A DNA stretch of 64,000 bases from JASBTN01 sp965228805 (GTDB taxonomy: Bacteria; Pseudomonadota; Alphaproteobacteria; Rhodobacterales; Rhodobacteraceae): positions 930,001 through 994,000 of the forward strand of contig NZ_CBDDIE010000003.1 of assembly GCF_965228805.1 (NCBI RefSeq). Direction: 5' to 3'. The notes beneath the pieces are model-generated. The model saw nothing but the letters and a program-made list of their open reading frames with translations. It did no database searches and had not been told where the DNA came from. Positions 8,421 through 17,383 of this stretch are shown here, piece by piece. Made by a program: the position numbers and the translations under genes. Position 1 is the first letter of the stretch. Every line of letters starts with the position of its first letter.

Positions 8421-8714
8421 ATGGACATCAAATCCGCATTTGCCGCACAAGGCTATGCCGCAACCCGTCCGGCCACGGCGCCAAAGCCGCAGACCGGTGG
8501 CTCGGACGGGCCCGATTTCGCCGGGGTCGCGCGCGACTTTGCCCAGACCATCCGCGAGGGTGAGCAGACCGCAATGGCCGCCATGGCCGGCGACGCCGAC
8601 CCGCACGCACTGGTCCAGGCCCTGGCACAGACCGAGCTGGCGGTCGAAACCGCCGTCACCGTGCGTAACAAGGTGGTCGAGGCCTACCAGGAAATCCTGA
8701 GGATGCCGGTATGA
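8421..8714 (+). CDS. fliE: Flagellar hook-basal body complex protein FliE
   Basis: A 97-aa FliE protein: a disordered first 30 residues, then a helical FliE domain ending in LVQALAQTELAVETAVTVRN and the characteristic VVEAYQEILRMPV terminus. FliE joins the MS-ring to the rod and is the first export substrate assembled. The gene overlaps fliQ by 4 nt (ATGA). Confidence 0.94.
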   Translation: MDIKSAFAAQGYAATRPATAPKPQTGGSDGPDFAGVARDFAQTIREGEQTAMAAMAGDADPHALVQALAQTELAVETAVTVRNKVVEAYQEILRMPV

Positions 8715-8980
8715 TGGACGAGGTCATCTTCTACGACACGCTGCGCGCCGGGCTCTGGAACGCGGTGCTGATCGCACTGCCGATCCTGACCGTCGCTCTG
8801 GTCGCGGGCGTCGCGGTGGGCCTGTTCCAGGCGCTGACCTCGATCCAGGAGATGACCCTGACCTTCGTGCCGAAACTGGCCGCGATCCTCGCCGTGTTCT
8901 GGGTTTCGATGGGGTTCATGACCGAAACCCTGGTCGGCTTCTTCCAGACCACCGTCATCACGCTGATCGCAGGAGGGTAG
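8711..8980 (+). CDS. fliQ: Flagellar export gate protein FliQ
   Basis: An 89-aa inner-membrane protein with two hydrophobic hairpin segments (about residues 15-40 and 50-75) and the FliQ signature FQALTSIQEMTLTFVPK between them. FliQ associates with FliP and FliR in the export gate. Here it is grouped with rod genes, while fliR and fliP are in two other units of the same locus. It overlaps fliE by 4 nt. Confidence 0.95.
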   Translation: MMDEVIFYDTLRAGLWNAVLIALPILTVALVAGVAVGLFQALTSIQEMTLTFVPKLAAILAVFWVSMGFMTETLVGFFQTTVITLIAGG

Positions 8981-8983
8981 GAC

Positions 8984-9703
8984 ATGGACAATGCCGGTTA
9001 CACCACCCTGACCCGCCAATCGGGCTTGCTGCGCGAAATGCAGAGCGTGGCGAACAATATCGCCAACTCCGCCACCACCGGGTATCGCGCGCAGAACGTG
9101 ATCTTTTCCGAATTCGTCAAGGCGCTGGAGCCGGGCGACCCGTCGCTGTCGATGGCCACGGCGAACGCCCATTCAATCAACCTGATCCAAGGTGGCCTGA
9201 CACAGACCAATGGCACATTCGACTTCGCAATCGAGGGCGAGGGCTTCTTCATGGTCGAGGGACCGCAGGGGCCACTTCTGACCCGCGCGGGATCCTTCAC
9301 GCCGAACGAGGCCGGGGAGCTGGCCACCCCGGACGGGCTGCGCCTTCTGGATCTGGGCGGCGCGCCGATCTTTGCGCCACCGGATGCCGCCAGTATTTCC
9401 GTCGCCGCCGATGGCACCCTGTCCGCCGATGGCCGCCCCCTGACCCAGATCGGCCTGTTCCTGCCCGCCGATCCGACCGACCTGCAATATCGCGACGGAG
9501 TGCGGTTCGAAGCCCCCGGCGGCACCGAGCCGGTGGTCGAGGGGGCCGCCATCCTGCAAGGTTACGTCGAAGGGTCCAACGTCGATCCCGTCAGCGAAAT
9601 CGCCCGCATGATCGAGGTCCAGCGCTCCTACGAGCTGGGCCAGACCTTCCTGGAACGCGAGGACGAGCGCATCCGCTCCGTCTCGCAAACCGTCATCAAG
9701 TAA
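8984..9703 (+). CDS. flgF: Flagellar basal-body rod protein FlgF
   Basis: A 239-aa distal-rod/hook-family protein. The N-terminal motif VANNIANSATTGYRAQN and the C-terminal block EIARMIEVQRSYELGQ are diagnostic of the FlgE/F/G family; order before flgG and a length near 240 identify it as FlgF. It starts 3 nt after fliQ with an AGGAGGGTAGG ribosome site overlapping the fliQ end. Confidence 0.93.
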   Translation: MDNAGYTTLTRQSGLLREMQSVANNIANSATTGYRAQNVIFSEFVKALEPGDPSLSMATANAHSINLIQGGLTQTNGTFDFAIEGEGFFMVEGPQGPLLTRAGSFTPNEAGELATPDGLRLLDLGGAPIFAPPDAASISVAADGTLSADGRPLTQIGLFLPADPTDLQYRDGVRFEAPGGTEPVVEGAAILQGYVEGSNVDPVSEIARMIEVQRSYELGQTFLEREDERIRSVSQTVIK

Positions 9704-9714
9704 AGGAGCCCGCC

Positions 9715-10500
9715 ATGCGTGCCCTGAAGATTGCCGCCACCGGGATGCTTGCCCAGCAGATGCGGGTCGAGACGATCTCGAACAACCTCGCCAACATGAA
9801 CACCACCGCCTACAACGCGCGCAAGGCGGAGTTTGCCGACCTGCACTACCAGCAGATGGCACGCCCCGGCACGATCAATGCGGCCGATGGCACGGTGCTG
9901 CCCACCGGGGTCCAGCTGGGCCTGGGCGTGCGCCCCGCCGCGGTGTCGATGATGGTGGAACAGGGGTCGCTCGCCCAGACCGGTGGCGAGCTGGACCTGG
10001 CGATCGAGGGATCGGGTTATCTGGAGGTCACCCTGCCCTCCGGCCAATCCGCCTATACCCGTGATGGCGGGTTGAAGATGACCGGCGACGGCCAGGTCGT
10101 GACCTCGGACGGCTATGTGGTCGTGCCCGATATCACCATCCCGGACGATGCGCTGCGCGTTTCGATCAACGCCGACGGCGAGGTCTACGCCTATTTCACG
10201 AACCAGATCGAACCGGAGCTGCTGGGCCAGTTCACGCTGGCCAACTTCACCAACCAGAAGGGGCTGCAGGCGATCGGCTCGAACCTCTACCTGGAGACCG
10301 AAGCTTCCGGTCCCGCCACCGTTTCCGTGCCCGGCGAAGACGGGCTGGGTACCGTGCGCCAGGGTTATCTTGAAAACAGCTCGGTCGACGCGGTGCGTGA
10401 AATCACCGAACTGATCGAGGCGCAGCGTGGCTATGAGCTGAACTCCAAGGTGATCTCGGCCGCCGACCAGATGCTCGCCGCAACCACGCAGGTGCGCTGA
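9715..10500 (+). CDS. flgG: Flagellar basal-body distal rod protein FlgG
   Basis: A 261-aa distal rod protein, the usual FlgG length. It begins with MRALKIAATGMLAQQ, carries ISNNLANMNTTAYNARK and ends with a REITELIEAQRGYELNSK family block and VISAADQMLAATTQVR. Its stop codon overlaps the flgA start by one base (TGATG), implying coupled translation. Confidence 0.97.
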   Translation: MRALKIAATGMLAQQMRVETISNNLANMNTTAYNARKAEFADLHYQQMARPGTINAADGTVLPTGVQLGLGVRPAAVSMMVEQGSLAQTGGELDLAIEGSGYLEVTLPSGQSAYTRDGGLKMTGDGQVVTSDGYVVVPDITIPDDALRVSINADGEVYAYFTNQIEPELLGQFTLANFTNQKGLQAIGSNLYLETEASGPATVSVPGEDGLGTVRQGYLENSSVDAVREITELIEAQRGYELNSKVISAADQMLAATTQVR

Positions 10501-10931
10501 TGATCCGTCTGTTTGCCCTCCTTCTGATGACCACGCCCGCCTTTGCGGACATCGTCGTGCCGACCCGCACCATTCGCAGCCAGGCAATCCTGGGTCCTGG
10601 CGACGTGCAGGTGATCCAGGGCGAGGCGCCTGGCACCTACATCGCCCTGAACGAGGTGATCGGCCAAGAGGCCCGCGTCGTGCTCTACGCAGGGCGACCG
10701 ATCCGGATCGAGGATATCGGCCCGCCCGCCCTGATCGAACGCAACCAGATCGTCACGATCTACTACATCTCCGGGCCATTGGTCATTGCGGCAGAGGCCC
10801 GGTCACTGTCGCGCGGCGGCGTGGGCGACGCGATCCGCGTCATGAACCTGGGTTCGCGCAACACGGTCACCGGCATCATCCGGGCGGACGGCACCGTGAC
10901 CGTCAGCCCGCCCTCCATTCCCTCCATGTAA
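10500..10931 (+). CDS. flgA: Flagella basal body P-ring formation protein FlgA
   Basis: A 143-aa periplasmic protein with a short signal peptide (cleavage probably after PAFA, residue 16) and an SAF-like domain (YAGRPIRIEDIGPPALIERNQIV). FlgA is the chaperone for FlgI in P-ring assembly. It is shorter than the enterobacterial protein (about 220 aa), containing little more than the SAF region. It is linked to flgG by a 1-nt overlap, and flgH follows after 11 nt. Confidence 0.9.
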   Translation: MIRLFALLLMTTPAFADIVVPTRTIRSQAILGPGDVQVIQGEAPGTYIALNEVIGQEARVVLYAGRPIRIEDIGPPALIERNQIVTIYYISGPLVIAAEARSLSRGGVGDAIRVMNLGSRNTVTGIIRADGTVTVSPPSIPSM

Positions 10932-10942
10932 AGGACACAGAA

Positions 10943-11671
10943 ATGCGGCGTCTTGCCTTCCTTCTTTCCCTCGTTATTGCCGCCTCCGCCTGTGGGCGCC
11001 TGGAAAATGTCGGCAAAGCCCCGGCGATGTCTCCTGCCGAAAGCGGTGCCGAGTTTGCCGCAATGAACCGCGCGGGCCTGCCGGTCGAAGTCGAAGGTGA
11101 TCGCCCCGTGGACCGCGCCTCGCTCTGGAGCGGCGGGCGCAGCTCCCTGCTGGGGGATCGGCGCGCTCAGAACACCGGTGACATCCTGACCGTTACGATC
11201 GAGATCAATGATCAGGCGGAGTTTTCCAACGATTCCTCTCGGTCGCGCAGCGGGGCCGAAACGATGGGTGTGCCGCACTTGTTCGGAATTCCGCAGACCG
11301 TGGATCAGGCCCTGCCGACCGGGGCAACCATGGGTTCGGCCGTGGAAACCACTTCGAACAGCGCCTCCTCAGGCAGCGGCACGACCAAGCGCAACGAAAA
11401 ACTGACCCTGCGCGTCGCAGCCACCGTGATCGGCACCCTACCCAATGGCGTCTTGCAGATCCAGGGCACCCAGGAAGTGCGGGTGAACTTCGAGCTGCGC
11501 GAACTGATCGTGACAGGCTTCGTGCGGCCCGAAGACATCTCGCGCCAGAACGAGATCCCCTATGACAAGATCGCCTCGGCGCGCATTTCCTATGGCGGCC
11601 GCGGACAGATCACCGACGTGCAGCAACCCCGCTACGGCCAGCAGGTTGCCGATATCATCCTTCCCTTCTGA
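10943..11671 (+). CDS. flgH: Flagellar L-ring lipoprotein FlgH
   Basis: A 242-aa outer-membrane lipoprotein. The lipobox is ASAC near residues 15-18. The mature part shows the FlgH pattern SLWSGGRSSLLGDRRAQNTGDILTV and, near the C-terminus, VRPEDISRQNEIPYDKIASARISYGGRG. FlgH polymerises as the L-ring around the rod. Its ring partner flgI lies far away at 25947 in another unit. Confidence 0.96.
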   Translation: MRRLAFLLSLVIAASACGRLENVGKAPAMSPAESGAEFAAMNRAGLPVEVEGDRPVDRASLWSGGRSSLLGDRRAQNTGDILTVTIEINDQAEFSNDSSRSRSGAETMGVPHLFGIPQTVDQALPTGATMGSAVETTSNSASSGSGTTKRNEKLTLRVAATVIGTLPNGVLQIQGTQEVRVNFELRELIVTGFVRPEDISRQNEIPYDKIASARISYGGRGQITDVQQPRYGQQVADIILPF

Positions 11672-11683
11672 TCCGAGGTTCCC

Positions 11684-12187
11684 ATGGGCAAGATCCTTCC
11701 CATCCTTCTGGCTTTGATCGGTCTTGGCGGCGGTGTCGGAGCGGGGCTGATGCTCCGGCCCGAACCGGAAGTGGTCGAGATCAACCCCTGTGGTGATATC
11801 GGGGCAGATGTCATGCATGCCGCCGCCCCGCCCGAAGAGGAGCCGGTGGAAGAAGGCGAGCCGACCAGCGACTTCGTCAAGATGAACAACCAGTTCGTCG
11901 TGCCGGTCGTGTCTGAAGGCCAGGTCTCAGCGCTGGTGGTCATGTCATTGAACCTGGAGGTCAAACCAGGCAGCACCGAGGAGTTTTATCAGCGTGAACC
12001 AAGGCTGCGCAGCGAGTTCCTGGACGTGCTCTTTGCCCACTCCAACATCGGCGGGTTCGACGGGGTTTTTACCGACAGCACCAAGCTGAACTCGCTGCGC
12101 AAGGCTCTGAAAGAGGTCGCTGTCAAGACGATGGGCAATTCGGTCATCGACGTGCTGATCACCGATTTCGTGCGTCAGGACATCTGA
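11684..12187 (+). CDS. FliL-family flagellar protein, copy 1
   Basis: A 167-aa protein with one N-terminal membrane segment (about residues 4-24), an acidic Pro/Glu linker and a periplasmic FliL-like domain (VVMSLNLEVKPGSTEEFYQREPRLRSEFLDVLF, then a DVLITDFVRQD terminus). FliL surrounds the stator and supports torque. A second, more typical FliL gene lies at 21755-22255 with the stator genes; this copy closes the rod unit after flgH. The linker contains a Cys (ENPCGD-like), unusual for the family. Confidence 0.75.
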   Translation: MGKILPILLALIGLGGGVGAGLMLRPEPEVVEINPCGDIGADVMHAAAPPEEEPVEEGEPTSDFVKMNNQFVVPVVSEGQVSALVVMSLNLEVKPGSTEEFYQREPRLRSEFLDVLFAHSNIGGFDGVFTDSTKLNSLRKALKEVAVKTMGNSVIDVLITDFVRQDI

Positions 12188-12194
12188 CACCCAC

Positions 12195-12578
12195 CTATCC
12201 TTGTCGTGAAAGCTTGATCAACCGCGCCTCCCGGGCGCGGTATTGCAATGCGTCGATCGCCTGAGCGCGACCGAAAGACTGTTTCGCCTGGGCCAGCTTG
12301 TCCTCGCGTTCGGCCATCAGCCCGGCAAGCTGGCGGCGCACCTCGGCCTTTTGCGCAGATACCCAGTCCGCCCAAGCCTCGTCCCGACCATTGAGCAACG
12401 CCAGATCCTCTTCCAGCCCCTGTGCCGCCGTTCTTGCCCGGGCGGAGAGCTGCGCATCAAGCTCGCGAACCCGTGCCCGCAACGCATCGATGCGCTCCGA
12501 CACCTCACGCAGTTCGGCCAGGTCGCCATCCAGCACCATCTGCCCGATCCGGGCCATATCCGACAACGCCTTGCTCAT
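12195..12578 (-). CDS. FliJ-like coiled-coil protein (tentative)
   Basis: A 127-aa protein that is almost entirely charged helix (LREVSERIDALRARVRELDAQLSARAR, later KAEVRRQLAGLMAEREDKLAQAKQSF), predicted as a long coiled coil with no signal peptide or membrane segment. Its start overlaps the flhB stop by 4 nt, making it the last gene of the fliL2-motE-motA-flhA-fliR-flhB unit. Size and shape recall FliJ, which links FliI to FlhA and has poor sequence conservation; no other fliJ candidate is in the window. The name is an inference from shape and position. Confidence 0.6.
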   Translation of the reverse strand: MSKALSDMARIGQMVLDGDLAELREVSERIDALRARVRELDAQLSARARTAAQGLEEDLALLNGRDEAWADWVSAQKAEVRRQLAGLMAEREDKLAQAKQSFGRAQAIDALQYRAREARLIKLSRQG

Positions 12579-13672
12579 CGCATGCGTACCACGCTGCTTT
12601 TCGCCTTGGCGCGCATCTTCTCGGCAAAGCGGATTGCGGCGGCCACGGCCTGGTAATGTTCAGGATGGATTTCCTGTCCGATCTCAACCATCGCATGCAG
12701 CGAGCGGGCCGTGGGCGGATCACGATGGATCGGCACCCCTGCTTCCGAGGCAACTTCGCGAATGCGGGCCGCAACCTCATCAACGCCCTTGGCGACACAG
12801 ATCGGGGCCTCTCCCGGCAGGCGCGACCATTTCAACGCCACCGCATAGTGGGTCGGGTTGACCACAACAACATCGGCATCCGGAACGTCCTGAATGCCCT
12901 GGTTCATCGCGATCTCATACCCTTTCTGACGCCGCTGCTGTTTCATGTGGGGATCGCCCTCGCTCTGCTTGGCCTCGTCCATCAGTTCTTTGTGGGACAT
13001 GCGATTCTTGCGCAGGTGTTCCTGGTATTGCCAGGCAAAGTCGATCCCACCAATCACCAGCGCGATCAGCAGCACGATACCGAAAAACTGCACACACAGC
13101 TCCAAGAGCACGCTGGTCGCCATCGCGGGCTCGACCCCGATTGTGCCGATCACTTCGGGCAATTTCTGCCACAGGAAGACCCCCAAGATGATCGAGTAAA
13201 TCGTGAGTTTGACAAAGCTCTTGGCAAACTCGAACAGCCCGCTGCGCCCGAACTTGTTCTTGGCGTTGGACAGAGGAGAGATGCGGTTCAGCTTGGGTTG
13301 CAGTTTCTCCGGTGCGACAACAAAACTGCGGGTTGCGATCAACAGCGCCAGAACGGTGACGATCGGGATCATGAACCAGGGTGCAAGAAGCCCGGCCAGA
13401 TCAATCAGCAAGCTGCCTGCGAAGGTCAGCCCGCCACCGTTGAACACATTCGGTGCCAATCGGTCCGCGCGGGCGATGATCCCTGCCAGCTCCGCACCAA
13501 TGTCTTTCATGTTTGTCGCCCCGATTGCCGTCGCGGCGAGCAACACACCCGCATAGGATGCGGCGGTGGCCAGGTCGGCAGAGCGCGGGATTTCACCCTT
13601 CTTGCGGGCATCATCCAGTTTTTTCTGGGTTGGTTCGTGTTGCTTGTCCTGGTCGTCCGATCCGTCAGCCAT
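12575..13672 (-). CDS. flhB: Flagellar export apparatus protein FlhB
   Basis: A 365-aa protein with a charged N-terminus, four hydrophobic segments (between about residues 40 and 215) and a cytoplasmic domain containing the autocleavage motif NPTH at about residues 272-275. FlhB cleaves itself there and, on a signal from FliK, switches export from hook to filament proteins. ATG 13672 was chosen because the product starts with the normal FlhB leader (EPTQKKLDDARKKGEIPRS) and overlaps the fliR stop by one base; the frame is open further upstream inside fliR. Confidence 0.96.
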   Translation of the reverse strand: MADGSDDQDKQHEPTQKKLDDARKKGEIPRSADLATAASYAGVLLAATAIGATNMKDIGAELAGIIARADRLAPNVFNGGGLTFAGSLLIDLAGLLAPWFMIPIVTVLALLIATRSFVVAPEKLQPKLNRISPLSNAKNKFGRSGLFEFAKSFVKLTIYSIILGVFLWQKLPEVIGTIGVEPAMATSVLLELCVQFFGIVLLIALVIGGIDFAWQYQEHLRKNRMSHKELMDEAKQSEGDPHMKQQRRQKGYEIAMNQGIQDVPDADVVVVNPTHYAVALKWSRLPGEAPICVAKGVDEVAARIREVASEAGVPIHRDPPTARSLHAMVEIGQEIHPEHYQAVAAAIRFAEKMRAKAKSSVVRMR

Positions 13673-14448
13673 CACCACGCTCCAAACGGGTTGTTCAAGA
13701 ACAGGTCCAGTGCGCGGATCCAGGTCGCCAGCAGGATCGGCGCCGTGAGAAACAGCAGGATCAAACCCGCGGCCGTAATTGCGGGGGCCCCGACGAAGGC
13801 CACCATCAGCTGCGGCATTGCCCGATTGATGACACCCAGCGCCACGTTGTAGATCAGCGAGGCGATTACGAAGGGCGCGGCCAGGGTAAAAGCCAGACCA
13901 AAGGCCCGCGCAATACGCGCAATTCCCCATTGGCTGAGCAGATCCCCACTGGGCATCTGCCCCGCAGGCAGGATGTCATAGGAGAGGATCAGAACCTGGG
14001 CCAGGCGCACATGCAGGCCCAGCATCACCGCCAAGGCCAGCCCGGCCACCAGCAGCACATGGCCGATGGCAGGCTGCGGATCGACCGTGGCCCCGCCGAA
14101 AATCTGCGCCAGGGACGTCGATTGCGCCGCAATGCTCCCCGCAATTTGCAAGGCCAGAACGAACAGGCGGATGACAATGCCTATGGCCAGCCCCGCAACA
14201 ACCTCAGTGATCAGGAAGAAACCCAGAAAGGTTCCCGTATCGATCCGGGTCTGCAAACTTGTGGCCACGGCCGGGAAGACGATCGCAGTAAAGGCGAGTG
14301 TAAGCACCAGTCGAATGCGTTCCGGAACCGAGCGTTCACCAAAAGCCGGCAGCAAGGCCATGGCGGCCCCAACGCGCAGGAATACGATCCCCGCAACCAA
14401 GAGCCCCCCCTGACCAAGCGCCAGGATTTCTGCCAGCTGCCCGCTCAT
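13672..14448 (-). CDS. fliR: Flagellar export gate protein FliR
   Basis: A 258-aa integral membrane protein of six hydrophobic segments with the FliR patterns FLRVGAAMALLPAFGERSVPERIRL and LIYNVALGVINRAMPQL. FliR forms the export gate with FliP and FliQ. The start overlaps the end of flhA by 4 nt and the stop overlaps flhB by 1 nt, so flhA-fliR-flhB are tightly coupled. Confidence 0.96.
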   Translation of the reverse strand: MSGQLAEILALGQGGLLVAGIVFLRVGAAMALLPAFGERSVPERIRLVLTLAFTAIVFPAVATSLQTRIDTGTFLGFFLITEVVAGLAIGIVIRLFVLALQIAGSIAAQSTSLAQIFGGATVDPQPAIGHVLLVAGLALAVMLGLHVRLAQVLILSYDILPAGQMPSGDLLSQWGIARIARAFGLAFTLAAPFVIASLIYNVALGVINRAMPQLMVAFVGAPAITAAGLILLFLTAPILLATWIRALDLFLNNPFGAW

Positions 14449-16529
14449 GCCGGGATCATGCCAACGAGCGATGGGCGTGCCTCTGTCCCGATTTCTTCAA
14501 AGGAAAACACCGGGTTGGCAATTCCTTTCGCGCTCAACACCGTGCGCAGGAAGCGGCGACGGCGGGTCGACGTGACCAGGGCTGGATAAATCCCGTCCGC
14601 CCCCGCTCGCGCGATGCGTTCAGCAATGGAATTGGCCAGGCGATTGAAGTCCTCAGGCGGCAGCGCCACGTCGCCCGGCCCCCGTTCGCTGTTGATCTGA
14701 TAGGTGGAGAAGGTCTGCTCCCATTCCGGGGCAAGCTGAACCAGTGGCAGGGTGCCATCTTCGCGTTTCAACTCGGCGATCAGCTGGAAGCCAAGCCGCT
14801 GGCGTACATGTTCGCAGATCCCCTCTGGTGTCGGGATAACTGCGCGCGCCTCGGCAACCGCCTCGAGGATCAAGGGCAGGTTGCGGATCGACACCCGTTC
14901 TTCTAGCAACAGTCGCAAGACGGTCAACAGAAGGTCCATCGGCACCTTTTCCGGTACCAGATCGTCCAACAGGCGCTGGTTTGCTTCAGCGCGTGCCGGG
15001 TCGGAAAGGTTGGTGAACTCATCCAGCAGACGGCGCAGGGATTTCATGCTCAGAAGCCGCCCGAAGTTACGTTTCATCACCTCAAGCAGATGGGTGGCCA
15101 GCACCTCTGTCGGGGTCACGACAGTGCCTCCTTGCAGCGCCACAGACTCCTGATCCGCGATCGGGATCCATCGCGCAGGTGCCCCATAGACCGGTTCCTT
15201 GACGTCCTCTCCCGGGGGGAGGTCGACCTCCATTCCGGTCAGGATTGCCAGAGCCATGTCCGGCTCCAGCCGGTCGCGGGCCTGTTCAACCCCCTGAATG
15301 CTGACCACATACTGCCCGGTCAAAAGTGAGGCATTGTCCGTCAGCCGGATCTCGGGGAGGATCAGGCCGAACACCGTGGCCACATGGTTTCGCATATTGG
15401 CAATGCGCGCGTCCAAGCCCGTTGCAGGGTCCAGAACCATGGCCACGAGGTCCGGCGCGAACTCGACATGGATATCGTCCAAATCCAGCACATCGCCCAT
15501 GCTTTCTTCGCGCACAGGCTCTTCCTGCTTGGGTGCCTGCGCCTGTTCTGCGGCCTTCTTCTGGGTGTTCTGATGCACCCACCAGGCCGCACCGCACAGC
15601 ACAGCCGCACCGGCCACGAAAGGCAGGAAGGGCAGGCCGGGCACCAGGGCGAAGAGCGCCATCAGAACCCCAACCGTGGCCAGCGCGGGCGGGTAGCGGC
15701 CCAATTGCGAGAACAGCGCCATATCAGTTGATCCAGTGGCCCCGCCGCGGGCCAGCAGCAGCGCTGAGGCAATCGAGATGATGACCGCCGGAATCTGGCT
15801 GACCAAACCGTCACCGACGGTCAGAATCGCATAGGTTTCAAAGGCGCGGCTCAGTTCCATATCGTGGATGACGATGCCGATGATCAGCCCCATGACCATG
15901 TTCAGAAGTGTGATCAGAAGCCCGGCAATTGCGTCCCCTTTGACGAACTTCGAAGCACCATCCAGTGAGCCGAAGAAGGTTGTTTCCTGCTGTTCCTTCT
16001 CACGCCGGGCCTTGGCTTCGGCGTGGTCGATCGCGCCGGCTGACATGTCACTGTCAATCGCCAGCTGTTTGCCGGGCATACCGTCCAAAGCAAAGCGCGC
16101 GCCGACTTCCGCCATGCGCGCGGCGCCCTTGGTGATGACGATGAAATTGACGATCAGCAGAACGCAGAACACGACCAGACCCAGGAACACGCTGCCCGAC
16201 ATGACGAAATTGGCGAAGCCTTCGATCACATCCCCCGCAGCCCCGGTACCACTGTGCCCTTCACCGATGATCAGTTTGGTCGACGAAACATTGAGCGAAA
16301 GGCGCAGCATGAGACTGGCCAGAAGCACAGTCGGGAAGGCAGAAAAATCCAGCGGGCGTTCAATGAACAGGGTTACTGTAAACATCAGGATCGCCAGCGC
16401 GAACGAGGCCGCCAGCCCGATGTCCAGGACCCAGGCCGGCATTGGCAGGATCATCATGACGATCACCGCCATGAGCGCAAGCGCCAGCAGGATGGTGGGT
16501 TTGAAGATGGTCGAAAGGTCCAGCGTCAT
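14445..16529 (-). CDS. flhA: Flagellar export apparatus protein FlhA
   Basis: A 694-aa protein with an N-terminal membrane half (about eight segments, residues 1-320) including the conserved FHIPEP-type loop region (VGARFALDGMPGKQLAIDSD), and a C-terminal cytoplasmic domain (about 345-694) that forms the nonameric docking ring for chaperone-substrate complexes. The length is normal for the family (about 690). It follows the lytic transglycosylase gene by 3 nt and overlaps fliR by 4 nt. Confidence 0.97.
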   Translation of the reverse strand: MTLDLSTIFKPTILLALALMAVIVMMILPMPAWVLDIGLAASFALAILMFTVTLFIERPLDFSAFPTVLLASLMLRLSLNVSSTKLIIGEGHSGTGAAGDVIEGFANFVMSGSVFLGLVVFCVLLIVNFIVITKGAARMAEVGARFALDGMPGKQLAIDSDMSAGAIDHAEAKARREKEQQETTFFGSLDGASKFVKGDAIAGLLITLLNMVMGLIIGIVIHDMELSRAFETYAILTVGDGLVSQIPAVIISIASALLLARGGATGSTDMALFSQLGRYPPALATVGVLMALFALVPGLPFLPFVAGAAVLCGAAWWVHQNTQKKAAEQAQAPKQEEPVREESMGDVLDLDDIHVEFAPDLVAMVLDPATGLDARIANMRNHVATVFGLILPEIRLTDNASLLTGQYVVSIQGVEQARDRLEPDMALAILTGMEVDLPPGEDVKEPVYGAPARWIPIADQESVALQGGTVVTPTEVLATHLLEVMKRNFGRLLSMKSLRRLLDEFTNLSDPARAEANQRLLDDLVPEKVPMDLLLTVLRLLLEERVSIRNLPLILEAVAEARAVIPTPEGICEHVRQRLGFQLIAELKREDGTLPLVQLAPEWEQTFSTYQINSERGPGDVALPPEDFNRLANSIAERIARAGADGIYPALVTSTRRRRFLRTVLSAKGIANPVFSFEEIGTEARPSLVGMIPA

Positions 16530-16532
16530 TGG

Positions 16533-17306
16533 TCACTCGTCCCGTGGCAGGGTTGCGGAAAGATCGGTAATCCCATTCGTCGGGAACAGGGACCCCAAGG
16601 TTGGCGAACGGGGCGAGGCCAAGTCCAATGACCGAATTTCCCTTGGTGTGCCGGGGGCAGAGTTGGAAAATGCCGAGGCGAGAGTTGAAACGGGTTGCCG
16701 CAAGGCAGTTGCCGCCCCGTCAGCAATCATCACATCCGCACGCAGGATCCGAAATCTGGCTGCGTAGTCACGCGCCAGAGCCACTGAACGGGAGTGGTAG
16801 ACCCCGGCGGCCAGATCCCAATCCCCCTTTTCCCGGTACAACTCCAACAAGAGCCGCGCGGCATAGAGCGCATTGGTCTCAGGGTCCAGGCTGTGCAGCA
16901 TGGTGGGAAAGCCCGCGCCATGACGGCTCAGGTCAATCAGGAAACATCCCGCCTCAAGCGCAACTTCACCGTTTTGAATGGAGGTTTTCATAAAGCCTGC
17001 TGCAGCGTTTCGCGTTGCGAAATGGAACCTTTCGCCCCGAACGGAAACTGTCCAAGGCCAGGCGGCCAAAGGGGTCACTTCGGGACGCGCGGTTTCGAGG
17101 ATGCTGATTGCAAGTAGAACATCGTTCGGGACATCGGTCGCCTCGGCCGCCCGGTTTGCGGCTGCGATGCAAAGGTCACCGTCCGCGTGGCTGGAGTCAG
17201 CGTTGGACGGAATCGGAGCGGCAAGAAGAACGGCCAAGGACAGGAGCAGAAAGCTCGATCGAAGCAAGTGACACCCCCACCCGCGATTCCTCGTAACATA
17301 TGCCAT
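16533..17306 (-). CDS. Flagellar-locus lytic transglycosylase (SltF-like)
   Basis: A 257-aa exported protein: a hydrophobic signal segment (about residues 14-36) and an SLT-type domain in which the likely catalytic Glu is E71 of LLAISILETAR, followed by a GVYHSRS-type pattern. A C-terminal Ser/Pro-rich tail of about 60 residues may bind a partner. In Rhodobacter sphaeroides the soluble transglycosylase SltF opens the cell wall for the rod and interacts with FlgJ; position within the flagellar unit and the muramidase-less FlgJ here support the same role. The exact start is uncertain: a TTG at 17267 behind GGTGGGGGTG is an alternative. Confidence 0.72.
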   Translation of the reverse strand: MAYVTRNRGWGCHLLRSSFLLLSLAVLLAAPIPSNADSSHADGDLCIAAANRAAEATDVPNDVLLAISILETARPEVTPLAAWPWTVSVRGERFHFATRNAAAGFMKTSIQNGEVALEAGCFLIDLSRHGAGFPTMLHSLDPETNALYAARLLLELYREKGDWDLAAGVYHSRSVALARDYAARFRILRADVMIADGAATALRQPVSTLASAFSNSAPGTPREIRSLDLASPRSPTLGSLFPTNGITDLSATLPRDE

Positions 17307-17383
17307 GACCGTCGCATTTCTTGCTGACTACTTCATGGCTCAGACTAGGCAGAATTGGTTTACAATCCGTAACTTCGCACCGG

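Noticed and set aside
12422..14589. Long plus-strand frames across flhB and fliR
   Set aside because: They are shadows of FlhB (with its NPTH motif) and FliR.
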